DNA from: Clostridium thailandense
Lineage (GTDB): Bacteria > Bacillota > Clostridia > Clostridiales > Clostridiaceae
Length of the DNA stretch: 64,000 bases
Reading direction: 5' to 3'
Assembly (NCBI RefSeq): GCF_019207025.1
Contig: NZ_JAEEGC010000035.1
Coordinates: 1 to 64,000 of the forward strand
The stretch's first letter is position 1; each line of letters opens with the position of its first letter. The position numbers and the translations under genes were made by a program. Positions 1-8,061 of the stretch are shown piece after piece. The notes under the pieces were generated by a model. That model made no database searches, was not told the origin of the DNA, and saw only the letters and a list, made by a program, of their open reading frames with translations.

Positions 1-40
1 AGTGTAAGTTAAGTGTCGGCCATGCAACTCTATATATTCA
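1..40. repeat. Fragment of dispersed palindromic element
   Basis: The first 40 bases match, in inverted orientation, one arm of the imperfect palindrome at 51732-51803. The shared core is AGTRTAAGTTAAGTGTCG followed by a stretch ending in CTATATA or GTATATA. The rest of the element lies outside the window. Other members are listed at 29576, 37629, 51732, 55309, 59376 and 62831. It is non-coding as far as I can see. Confidence 0.5.
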
Positions 41-60
41 TCAAGGTTTTTATAAAGATA

Positions 61-93
61 AAAAGGTTGCTGGCAAGGCAACCTTTTATTTTT
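61..93. terminator. Bidirectional rho-independent terminator
   Basis: Perfect 10-bp stem AAAAGGTTGC/GCAACCTTTT with a 7-base loop, flanked by T-rich sequence on the plus strand and A-rich sequence that becomes a U-tract on the minus strand. It lies directly after the stop of the minus-strand LysM/SleB gene and can also end a transcript entering from the left edge. Confidence 0.8.
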
Positions 94-98
94 TATGA

Positions 99-911
99 TT
101 AATTATAATAAGAGAACACCATATTAGCTACTCTAAGTGCAACAGTTTTTGACCAAAGCCATGTATTTTTTGTGCTATCATCAAAGTAATATAAAGCTCC
201 ATTTGTAGGATCTGCTCCATTTAAAGCTTCATAAGCAGCGCTTATAGAGTCTTGAGATGCAGGCTTATTAATCCATCCATTTAAAACCGGTGAAAATTGA
301 TAATAGCCGCCATCCTTTTGGTATATTACACTACTTATAGTTTTAGGAAAACGAGAGTCCTGAACTCTATTTATTACAACCGCACCAACTGCGACTTTTG
401 CACTATATGGTGCACCTTGCGCTTCAGCTTGAATCAGTCTTGCTAAAAGATCTACATCAGCAGCAGTATATAAAATTGAAGCAGTTGAAGATGCTACTTT
501 TGGTGCAACAGTACTAGTTGATGCTACTTTTGGTGCAACAGTACTAGTTGATGCAGCACTAGGTATATTTAAACTTTGACCTGGATATATAAGGTTGTCC
601 CATTTGTTGTTAGCTTGTCTTAAAGAAGACAAAGGAACCCCATAGTTTCGCGCTATAAGATACAGACTATCACCAGCTTGTACAGTATAAGTTTTACATG
701 AAACATTCAATACCTGTCCTGGATAAATATTGCTGCTAGAAAGATTATTGTTTTGCATAAGTGTAGTAGTATTGGTATTGAAAAGATTGCCTATAGTATA
801 TAGTGAATCACCAGATGTAACAGTGTAACTAGCAGCATGTACAGATTGAGCTGATAACATTGACAGTCCTAGAGTAAGCATTAAAGCTTTTAATTTTTTA
901 GATTTAAACAT
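99..911 (-). CDS. Secreted LysM-SleB cell-wall hydrolase
   Basis: A 270-residue exported peptidoglycan hydrolase. Residues 1-26 are a signal peptide (Lys-rich start, hydrophobic core, cleavage near VHA-AS). Two LysM peptidoglycan-binding repeats follow (about 28-71 and 74-116, each with the YxVxxGDSLYxI and PGQxLN signatures). A Thr/Val/Pro/Ala linker holds an exact internal repeat, and residues 150-270 form a SleB/CwlJ-type hydrolase_2 domain. Its LIQAEAQG motif carries the Glu that is catalytic in the family. Family members are lytic transglycosylase-like enzymes, known from spore cortex lysis but also vegetative. The start ATG has a GGAGGA site seven bases upstream. The gene is preceded by a c-di-AMP riboswitch, so a role in vegetative wall turnover or osmotic balance is more likely than germination alone. 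The exact bond cleaved is inferred from family. Confidence 0.9.
   Translation of the reverse strand: MFKSKKLKALMLTLGLSMLSAQSVHAASYTVTSGDSLYTIGNLFNTNTTTLMQNNNLSSSNIYPGQVLNVSCKTYTVQAGDSLYLIARNYGVPLSSLRQANNKWDNLIYPGQSLNIPSAASTSTVAPKVASTSTVAPKVASSTASILYTAADVDLLARLIQAEAQGAPYSAKVAVGAVVINRVQDSRFPKTISSVIYQKDGGYYQFSPVLNGWINKPASQDSISAAYEALNGADPTNGALYYFDDSTKNTWLWSKTVALRVANMVFSYYN
491..550. repeat. 30-bp tandem repeat inside the hydrolase linker
   Basis: Two identical adjacent 30-bp units encode a duplicated ten-residue Thr/Val/Ala/Pro/Lys-rich linker segment between the LysM and SleB domains. Perfect identity suggests a recent slip-strand duplication; copy number may vary between strains. Confidence 0.9.
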
Positions 912-925
912 ATTATCCTCCTCTT

Positions 926-1042
926 TTGCCTCCGAGGTTAGTTGACGGGTTCGGGTTGAGGTCCCCTACTTCTATTAAAAGAAGATTCACCCCTAAAAAA
1001 ATCCCCCGTACTCCAATTGGAGATTCGGCTTGCTTATAGATG
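926..1042 (-). promoter_or_regulatory. c-di-AMP riboswitch (ydaO/yuaA type)
   Basis: Read on the minus strand, the leader contains the hallmark blocks of the ydaO/yuaA aptamer in order: GCCGAATCTCC, ACGGGGGA, AGGGGTGAATC, TAGGGGACC, CAACCCGAACCCGTCA and GCTAACCTC-like (here ACTAACCTCGGAGGC). The class binds cyclic di-AMP and usually switches wall-hydrolase and osmolyte-transport genes off. The aptamer ends only a few bases before the Shine-Dalgarno of the LysM/SleB gene, and I see no separate terminator between them. Control may therefore be at translation, or through a terminator overlapping the aptamer; that part is inference. Confidence 0.9.
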
Positions 1043-1417
1043 TTATTGTAACAGTATTATTGGACTAGTTCTATATAAGATTAATGGAACATTAGGATAA
1101 TATATACAATATGGCAATTTACCTAAATATATAAATAATTAAAAAATAGCCAAATGTTAGATTTATAATTATATAAATGAGACTTTAAAAGAAAAGTAGA
1201 AGAGATATTTGGAGATATAAGTTTATTTGAGTAAATTGGCTAAGTTGATTAAAATTAACATAAAACTTTTTCAATTTATAATCTAAGAAAAATTAATAAT
1301 TAAACGATAAATGTAATACCTTATTCTGAAATTTTATATAGAAATATTAGAAATTCTTATAATTATATATACCCTGTCTAGGGGTAGAGTTATGAGATCT
1401 ATTTGGAGGAGCAATAT

Positions 1418-2063
1418 ATGAATTACACAATGTACTTAGCTCTTATACAAGGCAATTTAAAAATATTGCCTTCAATGTTAGTAATGTTTTTCATAATATA
1501 TTTATTTTTTAGGATATATTCTAAATTCGATATATCAAAATATAAAGAGTTTGAAGCTAAAATTCAGCAAAAATATGATGAATTGGAAGCGGTTTATGGA
1601 GAATTAGCAGCAATGGGTGAGACTTTAGAAGAGCAGTATAGTGAACTTCTTAATAATCAGCAAAAACTTCAGGAAAGTGAGGAAAAATATAAATTTGTAA
1701 CAGAAGTTTCTAAAATAGAAGACTTATATAAGTTTATTTACGATGGTGATTTGGAAAGATACCATTTATCAGTTAAAGAGTATCTAAGTAAAAAAGATAG
1801 TCACTACGAATGTGAGTTTAGGATAAAAGCTAAAAAGGGAAATTGCAAGTGGATACTTGAGAGTTGATATTAAAAATGGTAGAATTTCTGGTTTTGAAGC
1901 ATTAATAAGATGGATAAGTCCTGAGCTTGGAATAGTTCCACCAAATAGATTTTTAGGTGTGGCGGAGGAAACTGGTCTTATAGTTGATTTAGGAGAATGG
2001 ATATTAGAAATATTAGATAAAAATGAAAATTTACAGCGACTTTTAAAGAAGATGTCGCAATAG
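1418..2063 (+). pseudogene. Decayed PAS/EAL cyclic-di-GMP signalling protein
   Basis: Two fragments in different frames. The first opens at ATG 1418 (SD GGAGGA at 1405-1410) and encodes a membrane segment (about residues 8-32), a coiled coil and a shortened PAS fold ending at KWILES, stop at 1865. The second, from about 1857, encodes the first third of an EAL phosphodiesterase domain (GFEALIRW, then FLGVAEETGLI and LGEWIL). It then runs into unrelated-looking residues and stops at 2063. The PAS middle, the whole GGDEF domain and most of EAL, including the catalytic residues, are missing. This is the residue of a PAS-GGDEF-EAL protein after several internal deletions, not a working enzyme. The upstream TTG at 1403 is part of the ribosome binding site rather than the start. 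Confidence 0.8.
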
Positions 2064-2079
2064 GTATCCTATTGTGACA
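2053..2079. other. Strong hairpin at pseudogene end
   Basis: Arms TGTCGCAATAGG and CCTATTGTGACA with a three-base loop (one G-U pair) overlap the stop codon of the EAL fragment. No T-tract follows, so it is not a canonical terminator. It may be a scar of the deletion that truncated the EAL domain, or an mRNA-stabilising end. Confidence 0.5.
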
Positions 2080-2168
2080 ATCCCTTGATAATAAATAATA
2101 TGGATTAAAAAAACATTTAACTAATATATATGTTATGAGATATATAATTTTATTAGAGGAGAATTATT

Positions 2169-2852
2169 ATGCAAAGATGTTTTTATAGTTATCCGTATTT
2201 AAGGTCATCTCAAATAGACACAAATAGTAATGATATGACTATATATGGAAATGGAAGTATAAAAGTTATACCTGATATAGCAACTGCTAGCTTAGGAGTT
2301 ATAACAGAAAATAAGAACTTGAAAAATGCTCAGGAAGAAAACGCAATAATTGCCAATAAAGTCCTAAATACGTTGAAGAATATGGGAATTAAAGATAGAG
2401 ATATTAAAACTGAAAATTACTCTATAAGTCCAGAATATAATTATGTTGAGGGAAAGCAGGTATTTAGAGCTTATAGAGTGGTAAATAGTTTTATGGTCAT
2501 ATTTAGAGACATAAATATGATTGGTAAAACTATTGATGCTGTGGTAGCTAGTGGTGCTAATACGGTAAATAATATAACTTTCACTGTTGAAGATACGGAA
2601 AAATTATATAATCAAGCATTAAAAATTGCTGTCAAAAATGCTCAAGAAAAAGCTAATGCATTAGAGGAATCATTAAATGTTATTGTGAATAAAATTCCAG
2701 TTAGAATAACTGAGGAAAGACAGGAAATCAAGCCTATTGGAAAACAGGCATTTTATGCAGCACCAATTGATAGCACTCCAATAAAAGAAGGTGAAATTGA
2801 AATTAGTGCAAGTGTGAAAGTTGTATTTAATTATTTTAGTAGAAAATTTTAA
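2169..2852 (+). CDS. SIMPL domain protein (DUF541)
   Basis: A 227-residue protein of the SIMPL/DUF541 family. Recognisable blocks are the opening YGNGSIKVIPDIATASLGV, the INxTxYSISPEYNY-like segment after the first helix, and the closing strand IEISASVKVVF. Family members (BP26 of Brucella, YggE of E. coli) form ring-like oligomers and are linked to oxidative or envelope stress, but biochemical function is unsettled. This copy lacks a clear signal peptide; its first 20 residues are polar and aromatic, so it may be cytosolic or anchored atypically. The start ATG follows GAGGAGAATT. It stands alone, between a pseudogene and an acetyltransferase. Confidence 0.8.
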   Translation: MQRCFYSYPYLRSSQIDTNSNDMTIYGNGSIKVIPDIATASLGVITENKNLKNAQEENAIIANKVLNTLKNMGIKDRDIKTENYSISPEYNYVEGKQVFRAYRVVNSFMVIFRDINMIGKTIDAVVASGANTVNNITFTVEDTEKLYNQALKIAVKNAQEKANALEESLNVIVNKIPVRITEERQEIKPIGKQAFYAAPIDSTPIKEGEIEISASVKVVFNYFSRKF

Positions 2853-2982
2853 TTAGAATATATTGCATTATATTGAAGATTTAAGGTAAGCTTAAAGAAG
2901 AAGTATATGAAGAATACTTGAAATTATTTAAAAAATAATATATCGGAAGATATAAGAGGGAAAATGTCGGGGTGGAGTAGTA

Positions 2983-3834
2983 GTGATATCATATAGAAGA
3001 TGTACAGAAGTAGATATAAATTTAGTTTTTGCAGCCTTTATTATTGGATTTTCAGATTATATAGTAAAAATAAGAATCCCTAAAGAATTTTTTGTGAAAA
3101 GATTTTTTGGGCCAGAGGGAAATAAATTAGAATTGTCTTTTATTGCTTTAGATAGCAATAAGCCAGTGGGAATTGTTCTTGGAGGAGTTAAAGAATATGA
3201 AGGTATAAAAACAATGAGATGTGGTGCAATAGCACTACATCCCTCCTATAGAGGAGAGGGGATAAGTCAAAATCTAATGAGGCTTCATAAAGAAGAAGCA
3301 ATAAAGCAAGGCTGTAAACAACTATTTTTAGAGGTCATTGCAGGAAATAATCGAGCTATTAGTTTTTACGAAGATTTAAATTATGAAAAAGTTTATGATT
3401 TAAATTATTATACGCTAATAGAAATTGGTAGACTGCAAAGAAAAAATGATTTATGTCTAAATATAACACCTATGGAGGTTATAGGACTAAAAGTTATACG
3501 GAAAAAAATATTAGATGTTCATATTAACTGGCAAAATGATCTAGAATATTTAGAGCAGTCAGAAGGTCAGTTAACACTAGCAGCTTGTATTCAGAATAGG
3601 TTGGTGGGAGTGATAAGTATAAATAAAAATTCTAGAATAAATTTCTTATGGGTTAAAAATTCATTTAGATGTAGAGGAATTGCTACGACGCTAATAAGTG
3701 AAGGAATTAAAATTTTAAACTTATCCAAAGTTATAATAGGTTTTCCAAATAATTCATTGATTCAAGGATTTGTAAAGCATATTGGCTTTATAAAAGGCAA
3801 TATAGTACAATACGAAATGTATTGTGACATATAA
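2983..3834 (+). CDS. Double-domain GNAT acetyltransferase
   Basis: A 283-residue protein with two GNAT folds. The N-terminal one (about 1-145) has the acetyl-CoA loop LHPSYRGEGISQNLM and the following VIAGNNRAISFYEDLNYEK helix-strand, typical of active N-acetyltransferases. The C-terminal one (about 150-283) keeps LWVKNSFRCRGIATTLI but is shorter and diverged. The start is GTG 2983 with GGGTGGAG just upstream. Substrate unknown: relatives acetylate amines, peptides or antibiotics. It appears monocistronic and ends at a strong terminator. Confidence 0.8.
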   Translation: MISYRRCTEVDINLVFAAFIIGFSDYIVKIRIPKEFFVKRFFGPEGNKLELSFIALDSNKPVGIVLGGVKEYEGIKTMRCGAIALHPSYRGEGISQNLMRLHKEEAIKQGCKQLFLEVIAGNNRAISFYEDLNYEKVYDLNYYTLIEIGRLQRKNDLCLNITPMEVIGLKVIRKKILDVHINWQNDLEYLEQSEGQLTLAACIQNRLVGVISINKNSRINFLWVKNSFRCRGIATTLISEGIKILNLSKVIIGFPNNSLIQGFVKHIGFIKGNIVQYEMYCDI

Positions 3835-3876
3835 CAGTATTTACAAAAGAATAAACATCTTTACAAAATTGATAAT

Positions 3877-3916
3877 AAAAGAGCTGTTGAACCATGGTTC
3901 AACAGCTCTTTTATTA
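3877..3916. terminator. Perfect palindromic terminator
   Basis: A flawless palindrome centred on CCATGG (stem AAAAGAGCTGTTGAACC and its complement) followed by T-rich sequence. It closes the GNAT gene and insulates the sulfur operon promoter that begins some 45 bases later. It would work in either direction. Confidence 0.85.
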
Positions 3917-3959
3917 TAGATAAATTTTTAATATTTAATCTTATATATTAAAAAACATA

Positions 3960-3988
3960 TTGACAATTTGTTAATATGTATCTATAAT
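3960..3988 (+). promoter_or_regulatory. Consensus sigma-A promoter of the sulfur operon
   Basis: Exact -35 TTGACA (3960-3965), 17-bp spacer, exact -10 TATAAT (3983-3988). The predicted start near 3995 puts about 80 bases before the SAM-I aptamer and falls inside a 15-bp inverted repeat. A weaker TATAAT at 4055-4060 lacks a good -35. Confidence 0.75.
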
Positions 3989-4037
3989 TCATAGTAATCC
4001 TATATATCATATATTACAAATCGGATTACTATGAATT
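3986..4037. repeat. Inverted repeat over the sulfur operon start site
   Basis: Perfect 15-bp arms, AATTCATAGTAATCC at 3986-4000 and its complement at 4023-4037, separated by 22 bases. The left arm overlaps the -10 box and the predicted transcription start, as an operator would. Because no T-tract follows, it is not a terminator. It could bind a dimeric repressor, or fold at the 5' end of the leader RNA and protect it. Which of these applies cannot be told from sequence. Confidence 0.6.
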
Positions 4038-4074
4038 ACTGTTATTTAAGAAAATATAATAAAATAGATATTCT

Positions 4075-4184
4075 CTTATCAAGAGCGGCGGAGGGACTGG
4101 CCCTATGAAGCCCGACAACCGGCATTTTCATTTAAATGTATCGGTGTCAATTCCTGCAGGATATCGCTTATTCTGAAAGATAAG
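4075..4184 (+). promoter_or_regulatory. SAM-I (S-box) riboswitch
   Basis: Contains the family's core in order: CTTATCAAGAG, GGAGGGACTGGCCC, TGAAGCCCGACAACC, GGTGTCAATTCCTGCAG and the closing GAAAGATAAG, which pairs back to the first block. It binds S-adenosylmethionine. High SAM normally favours the downstream terminator, so the operon should be expressed when methionine/SAM, and hence reduced sulfur, is short. Confidence 0.95.
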
Positions 4185-4228
4185 GAAAAGATTAAATTTA
4201 AAGCAAGTTAATTTGAAGTTTAAATTTA

Positions 4229-4267
4229 AGGCTGTTTTTCTTATACAGAGAAAAACAGCCTTTTGTT
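4229..4267 (+). terminator. Riboswitch expression-platform terminator
   Basis: Stem AAGGCTGTTTTTC/GAAAAACAGCCTT-like (arms 4229-4240 and 4251-4262) followed by TTTTG. Upstream repeats of TTAAATTTAA-type sequence (4193-4230) can pair with the 5' side to form the alternative antiterminator. It lies between the SAM aptamer and the sulfite reductase start. Confidence 0.85.
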
Positions 4268-4329
4268 ATAAATTTTTTTAGTGAATATATTAAAAAGTAT
4301 TTAATCTAGATTTTGAAAGGAGAAGAGTA

Positions 4330-5973
4330 ATGATAGAGATTACAGAACAAATTTTGAAAAGTATGGAGAACTTTAAGGAAAATCTACAAAAATACAAAGA
4401 AAGTAAGCTGGAAGCTTTTAAACCCTTTGGTGCATCTATGGGGATTTATGAGGAAAGGCTAACAGAAACATATATGGTGAGACCAAGAATTCCTGGAGGG
4501 GTTATAACGTTAGAGCAGCTTAAAGCTATAAGTGAGATTGCAAAAAAATACGCTAAAAGTAAAATACATTTTACATCAAGACAGGATATTCAGTTTCATT
4601 CAGTAGAAATAGATGACTTAAATAATGTTTTAGAAGATTTAATAAAAGCCCAATTAACTACAATGGGTGCAGGTGGAAATACTGTAAGAAATGTCGGATG
4701 CTCTCCACTTTCAGGAGTGGCGAAAGATGATGTTTTTGATGTAACGCCTTATGTAAAGATAGTTACAAACCATCTTATAAGTGATCCAACTAATATGAAT
4801 CTTCCAAGAAAGTTTAAAGTGGCTTTTTCTAATAGTGCTGAAGATACTGGAAATGCAACTATATCAGACCTGGGTTTTATTGCAAAAATAGTTGATGGAA
4901 AGAAAGGTTTTGAAGTTTACGGTGGCGGTGGATTAGGTGGAAGTGCCAGAGCTGCTTTGAAATTATCTGATTTTATAGAAGCTAATGAAGTTTTATATTA
5001 TGTACAGGCAATGAAGGAAGTTTTTGAAAATGAAGGTGATAGAAACAATAGACATAAAGCTAGACTCAGATTTGTAGTACACAGACTAGGTGAAGAAGAT
5101 TTTGTTGAATTATTTAGAAAACAACTTAGCAAAGTAAAAAATGAAAAGAAATTGAATATTAATATAGATTTAGAGCAAGAAGAAAAAGAAAGCATTAAGA
5201 GCAGTGATATTAGTACTGATAAGAAATATGATAATATAGTCTTTCCTGAAAAACAATCGGGCTACTATTCTTTGTATGTCCATCCACAAAATGGTGATAT
5301 AAGTACTGATAATTTAGACAATATTATAAATTACTTAACGAATTTAGAATATGAAGCATCTATAAGATTAACACTTACACAGGGAATGTTTATAAGAGAC
5401 TTAAAAGAAAAAGACATACAAGATTTACTTCAGGTAACTTCCAAATTTTCATCAAATTTTGACTTTGATAACTCAATAACCTGTGCAGGTCCAAGAATTT
5501 GTAAGTTAGGTATTTGCAATTCACAAGGGCTTTTAATTCATATAAAGGAAACCTTTGAAAAAGTTAAAGAAGAACTGAAAGTAGAGTTACCAAGGATATT
5601 TATATCAGGGTGTCCAAATTCTTGTGGACAGCATCAAAAGGGTTCAATTGGATTTTGTGGTAAAGCAAAACGTACTGAAGATGGTCTTGTTCCAACTTAT
5701 TCTGTGTTCTTCGGAGGAAAAGTAGGTGCAGACATAGTAAAACTTGGTCAAGCGTACGGTGATATTCCAGCTAAGAAAATATCTGAGTTTTTATTGGAAT
5801 TAGCTGTTTTAAAAAGAAATTCATTCTATGAAAGCTTTGAAGAATTTATAGAAAACAAACCTTCAGAAATAAAGGAACTAATGACAAAATATACTGTATT
5901 TGAAAGTTTTGGTGAAAATCCTGATTTATATTGTGATTTTGGTTCGGAAGATAAGTTTTCGGTGGGCAAATAA
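4330..5973 (+). CDS. Siroheme [4Fe-4S] sulfite reductase
   Basis: A 547-residue enzyme of the nitrite/sulfite reductase family, predicted to reduce sulfite to sulfide with six electrons from ferredoxin. It shows the duplicated ferrodoxin-like plus siroheme-binding halves: PRIPGGVITLEQL near 50-62, TSRQDIQFH near 79-87 and NVGCSPLSG near 120-128 in the first half. The cluster/siroheme cysteines are CAGPRIC (about 387-393) and CPNSC (about 428-432). No flavin or NADPH domain is present, so the donor is probably ferredoxin. First gene of the SAM-controlled operon, SD AAGGAGAAG. The pairing with an APS reductase and CysDN identifies sulfite rather than nitrite as the substrate by context. Confidence 0.88.
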   Translation: MIEITEQILKSMENFKENLQKYKESKLEAFKPFGASMGIYEERLTETYMVRPRIPGGVITLEQLKAISEIAKKYAKSKIHFTSRQDIQFHSVEIDDLNNVLEDLIKAQLTTMGAGGNTVRNVGCSPLSGVAKDDVFDVTPYVKIVTNHLISDPTNMNLPRKFKVAFSNSAEDTGNATISDLGFIAKIVDGKKGFEVYGGGGLGGSARAALKLSDFIEANEVLYYVQAMKEVFENEGDRNNRHKARLRFVVHRLGEEDFVELFRKQLSKVKNEKKLNINIDLEQEEKESIKSSDISTDKKYDNIVFPEKQSGYYSLYVHPQNGDISTDNLDNIINYLTNLEYEASIRLTLTQGMFIRDLKEKDIQDLLQVTSKFSSNFDFDNSITCAGPRICKLGICNSQGLLIHIKETFEKVKEELKVELPRIFISGCPNSCGQHQKGSIGFCGKAKRTEDGLVPTYSVFFGGKVGADIVKLGQAYGDIPAKKISEFLLELAVLKRNSFYESFEEFIENKPSEIKELMTKYTVFESFGENPDLYCDFGSEDKFSVGK

Positions 5974-6042
5974 ATTTAATTAGAAACATACAGTACTAAT
6001 TTTAAATATAGTAGGTATTTGCGGAAATAAAAGGAGCGTCAT

Positions 6043-7749
6043 ATGAAAAAGGAAATACAAGTAAAACAGTTAGAAACAGATATATTAATAATCGGTGGGG
6101 GGACAGCAGGATGTTACGCTGCTTTAACTGTAAGAGAACATTCAAATGCTTCTGCATTAATTGTTGAAAAAGCGAACATTAAAAGAAGTGGATGTCTTGC
6201 AGCTGGAGTTAACGCAATCAATGCTTATATTGTGAAGGGTAGAACTCCAGAGGATTATGTGGATTATGCAAAAAAAGATGCCGATGATATTGTAAGGGAA
6301 GATTTGCTGCTCACTATGTCTGAAGGGCTTAATAGAGTAACTAAAAAGATGGAAGACTTAGGACTTGTCATTTTAAAAGATGAAAATGGTGAGTATGTGG
6401 CTAGAGGAAATAGGAATATTAAAATTAATGGAGAAAACATAAAGCCTCTTTTGGCAGACGCAGTGAAAGCACTTTCTAATGTAAAAGTTATGAATCAAGT
6501 AAATGTGACTGATTACATAGTAAAAAACAATCAGATACTGGGAGCTTTTGCAATTAGTGTAGAAGAGGAAGTACTTTATGAAATTAGAGCAAAAAAAGTG
6601 ATATGTGCCACTGGTGGTGCAGCAGGGTTGTACAGACCTAATAACCCGGGATTTTCTAGGCATAAGATGTGGTATCCACCTTTTAATACTGGAGCAGGTT
6701 ATGCTATGGGAATACGTGCAGGCGCAGAAATGACTACTTTTGAAATGCGATTTATTGCATTAAGATGCAAAGATACTATTGCGCCTACTGGAACCATAGC
6801 ACAAGGGGTAGGAGCTAAGCAGATTAATTCAAGAGGAGAAGTTTATGAAAACAAATATGGGCTTACAACTTCCGAAAGAGTTTATGGAACAGTAAAGGAA
6901 AATCATGATGGTAGAGGCCCTTGTTATTTAAGGACAGAAGGAATTACTGCTTTGCAAGATGAAGAGTTGAAAAAAGCATATTTGAACATGGCACCAAGTC
7001 AAACTCTTAAGTGGGTAGAAGCTTCCAAAAATCCAAGTGAACAAAATGTGGAAATTGAAGGAACGGAGCCATATATAGTAGGTGGTCATACTGCAAGTGG
7101 TTATTGGGTTGATACAAAGCGAAAAACTACAATTAAAGGTCTTTTTGCTGCTGGAGATGTAGCTGGTGGCTGTCCACAAAAATATGTGACAGGTGCATTG
7201 GTAGAAGGTGAAATTGCTGGAAAAACTGCAGCGGAAGAAATAGAAAATGGTAAAGAGGATAATTCCGTTCTATCAAAATCAGAAGAAAATTTACTTGTTA
7301 AATCAAAGAAAGAGGAAGTAGAAGCAATATTAAATTTTAGAAATCCTATCTTTTCTGCTGAAGAATTAGAGGAAGCTATGCAGAAAGTAATGGATGCTTA
7401 TGCTGGTGGAATTGGAAGTAATTATCAGTTCAATGAAAAACAGCTTGCAGCTGCAGATGAAAAAATTGATCAGATCATAGAGTTAAGCAGTAACTTATAT
7501 GCAGAAGATATGCATGAGGTGATGTTTGTATATGAATTAAAGGAAAGGCTGACTCTTTGTAAATCAGTTCTTGCTCATTTAAGAGCAAGAAAAGAGACGA
7601 GATGGCATAGTTTTGCAGAAAACTTGGATTATCCTGAGAAAAGTGATGAATGGCTTAAGTATGTAAACTCAAAGCTTGTAGATGGAAAACTTACTATTTT
7701 GTTCAGAGATTTAGTAGGAAGGGGTGAAACCTATGAGCATATCAATTAA
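6043..7749 (+). CDS. aprA: APS reductase flavoprotein subunit, AprA-like
   Basis: A 568-residue FAD protein of the fumarate reductase/AprA superfamily. The dinucleotide fold IIGGGTAGCYAAL is at about 16-28, a central block FEMRFIALRCKDTIAPTG resembles AprA, and the FAD-closing motif LFAAGDVAGGCPQKYVTGA is near 368-386. With the ferredoxin subunit encoded next, it should reduce adenosine phosphosulfate to sulfite and AMP. AprAB is best known from dissimilatory sulfate reducers. Here it sits with sulfate adenylyltransferase and sulfite reductase under a SAM riboswitch, so an assimilatory role is inferred. It is shorter than dissimilatory AprA (usually over 600). It overlaps the start of aprB by 17 bases. 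Confidence 0.82.
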   Translation: MKKEIQVKQLETDILIIGGGTAGCYAALTVREHSNASALIVEKANIKRSGCLAAGVNAINAYIVKGRTPEDYVDYAKKDADDIVREDLLLTMSEGLNRVTKKMEDLGLVILKDENGEYVARGNRNIKINGENIKPLLADAVKALSNVKVMNQVNVTDYIVKNNQILGAFAISVEEEVLYEIRAKKVICATGGAAGLYRPNNPGFSRHKMWYPPFNTGAGYAMGIRAGAEMTTFEMRFIALRCKDTIAPTGTIAQGVGAKQINSRGEVYENKYGLTTSERVYGTVKENHDGRGPCYLRTEGITALQDEELKKAYLNMAPSQTLKWVEASKNPSEQNVEIEGTEPYIVGGHTASGYWVDTKRKTTIKGLFAAGDVAGGCPQKYVTGALVEGEIAGKTAAEEIENGKEDNSVLSKSEENLLVKSKKEEVEAILNFRNPIFSAEELEEAMQKVMDAYAGGIGSNYQFNEKQLAAADEKIDQIIELSSNLYAEDMHEVMFVYELKERLTLCKSVLAHLRARKETRWHSFAENLDYPEKSDEWLKYVNSKLVDGKLTILFRDLVGRGETYEHIN

Positions 7750-8047
7750 TAAAAACAAGTGTGTAGGCTGCAGAAAATGTTTGTCCGTTTGTCCAGGTAG
7801 TCTTATAAAACTAGATAAGGAAAGTAAAGCCTATATAAAATATCCAAAAAATTGTTGGGGATGTACGGCTTGCCTTAAAGAATGTAGTGTAGAAGCAATT
7901 AAATATTATTTGGGAGCAGACATAGGCGGCAATGGTGCTTATCTTTATGTAAAACAGAAAAAGAATGAACTCATCTGGAACATAGTAGATAAAAATAAGA
8001 AGAATATCACAATAAATATTAATAGAAAAGAGTCAAATAAATATTAA
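7733..8047 (+). CDS. aprB: APS reductase iron-sulfur subunit, AprB-like
   Basis: A 104-residue two-cluster ferredoxin. The cysteine sets are CVGCRKCLSVCPG and CWGCTACLKECSVEAIKYY, each a CxxCxxCxxxC(P) 4Fe-4S motif; they would pass electrons to the AprA flavin. The C-terminal tail after ADIGGNGAYLYV matches the part of AprB that wraps its partner. I place the start at ATG 7733, behind GGAAGGGG, rather than GTG 7724, which lies inside the ribosome binding site. Translationally coupled to aprA by overlap. Confidence 0.85.
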   Translation: MSISINKNKCVGCRKCLSVCPGSLIKLDKESKAYIKYPKNCWGCTACLKECSVEAIKYYLGADIGGNGAYLYVKQKKNELIWNIVDKNKKNITININRKESNKY

Positions 8048-8061
8048 GGGAGATTTTTATT

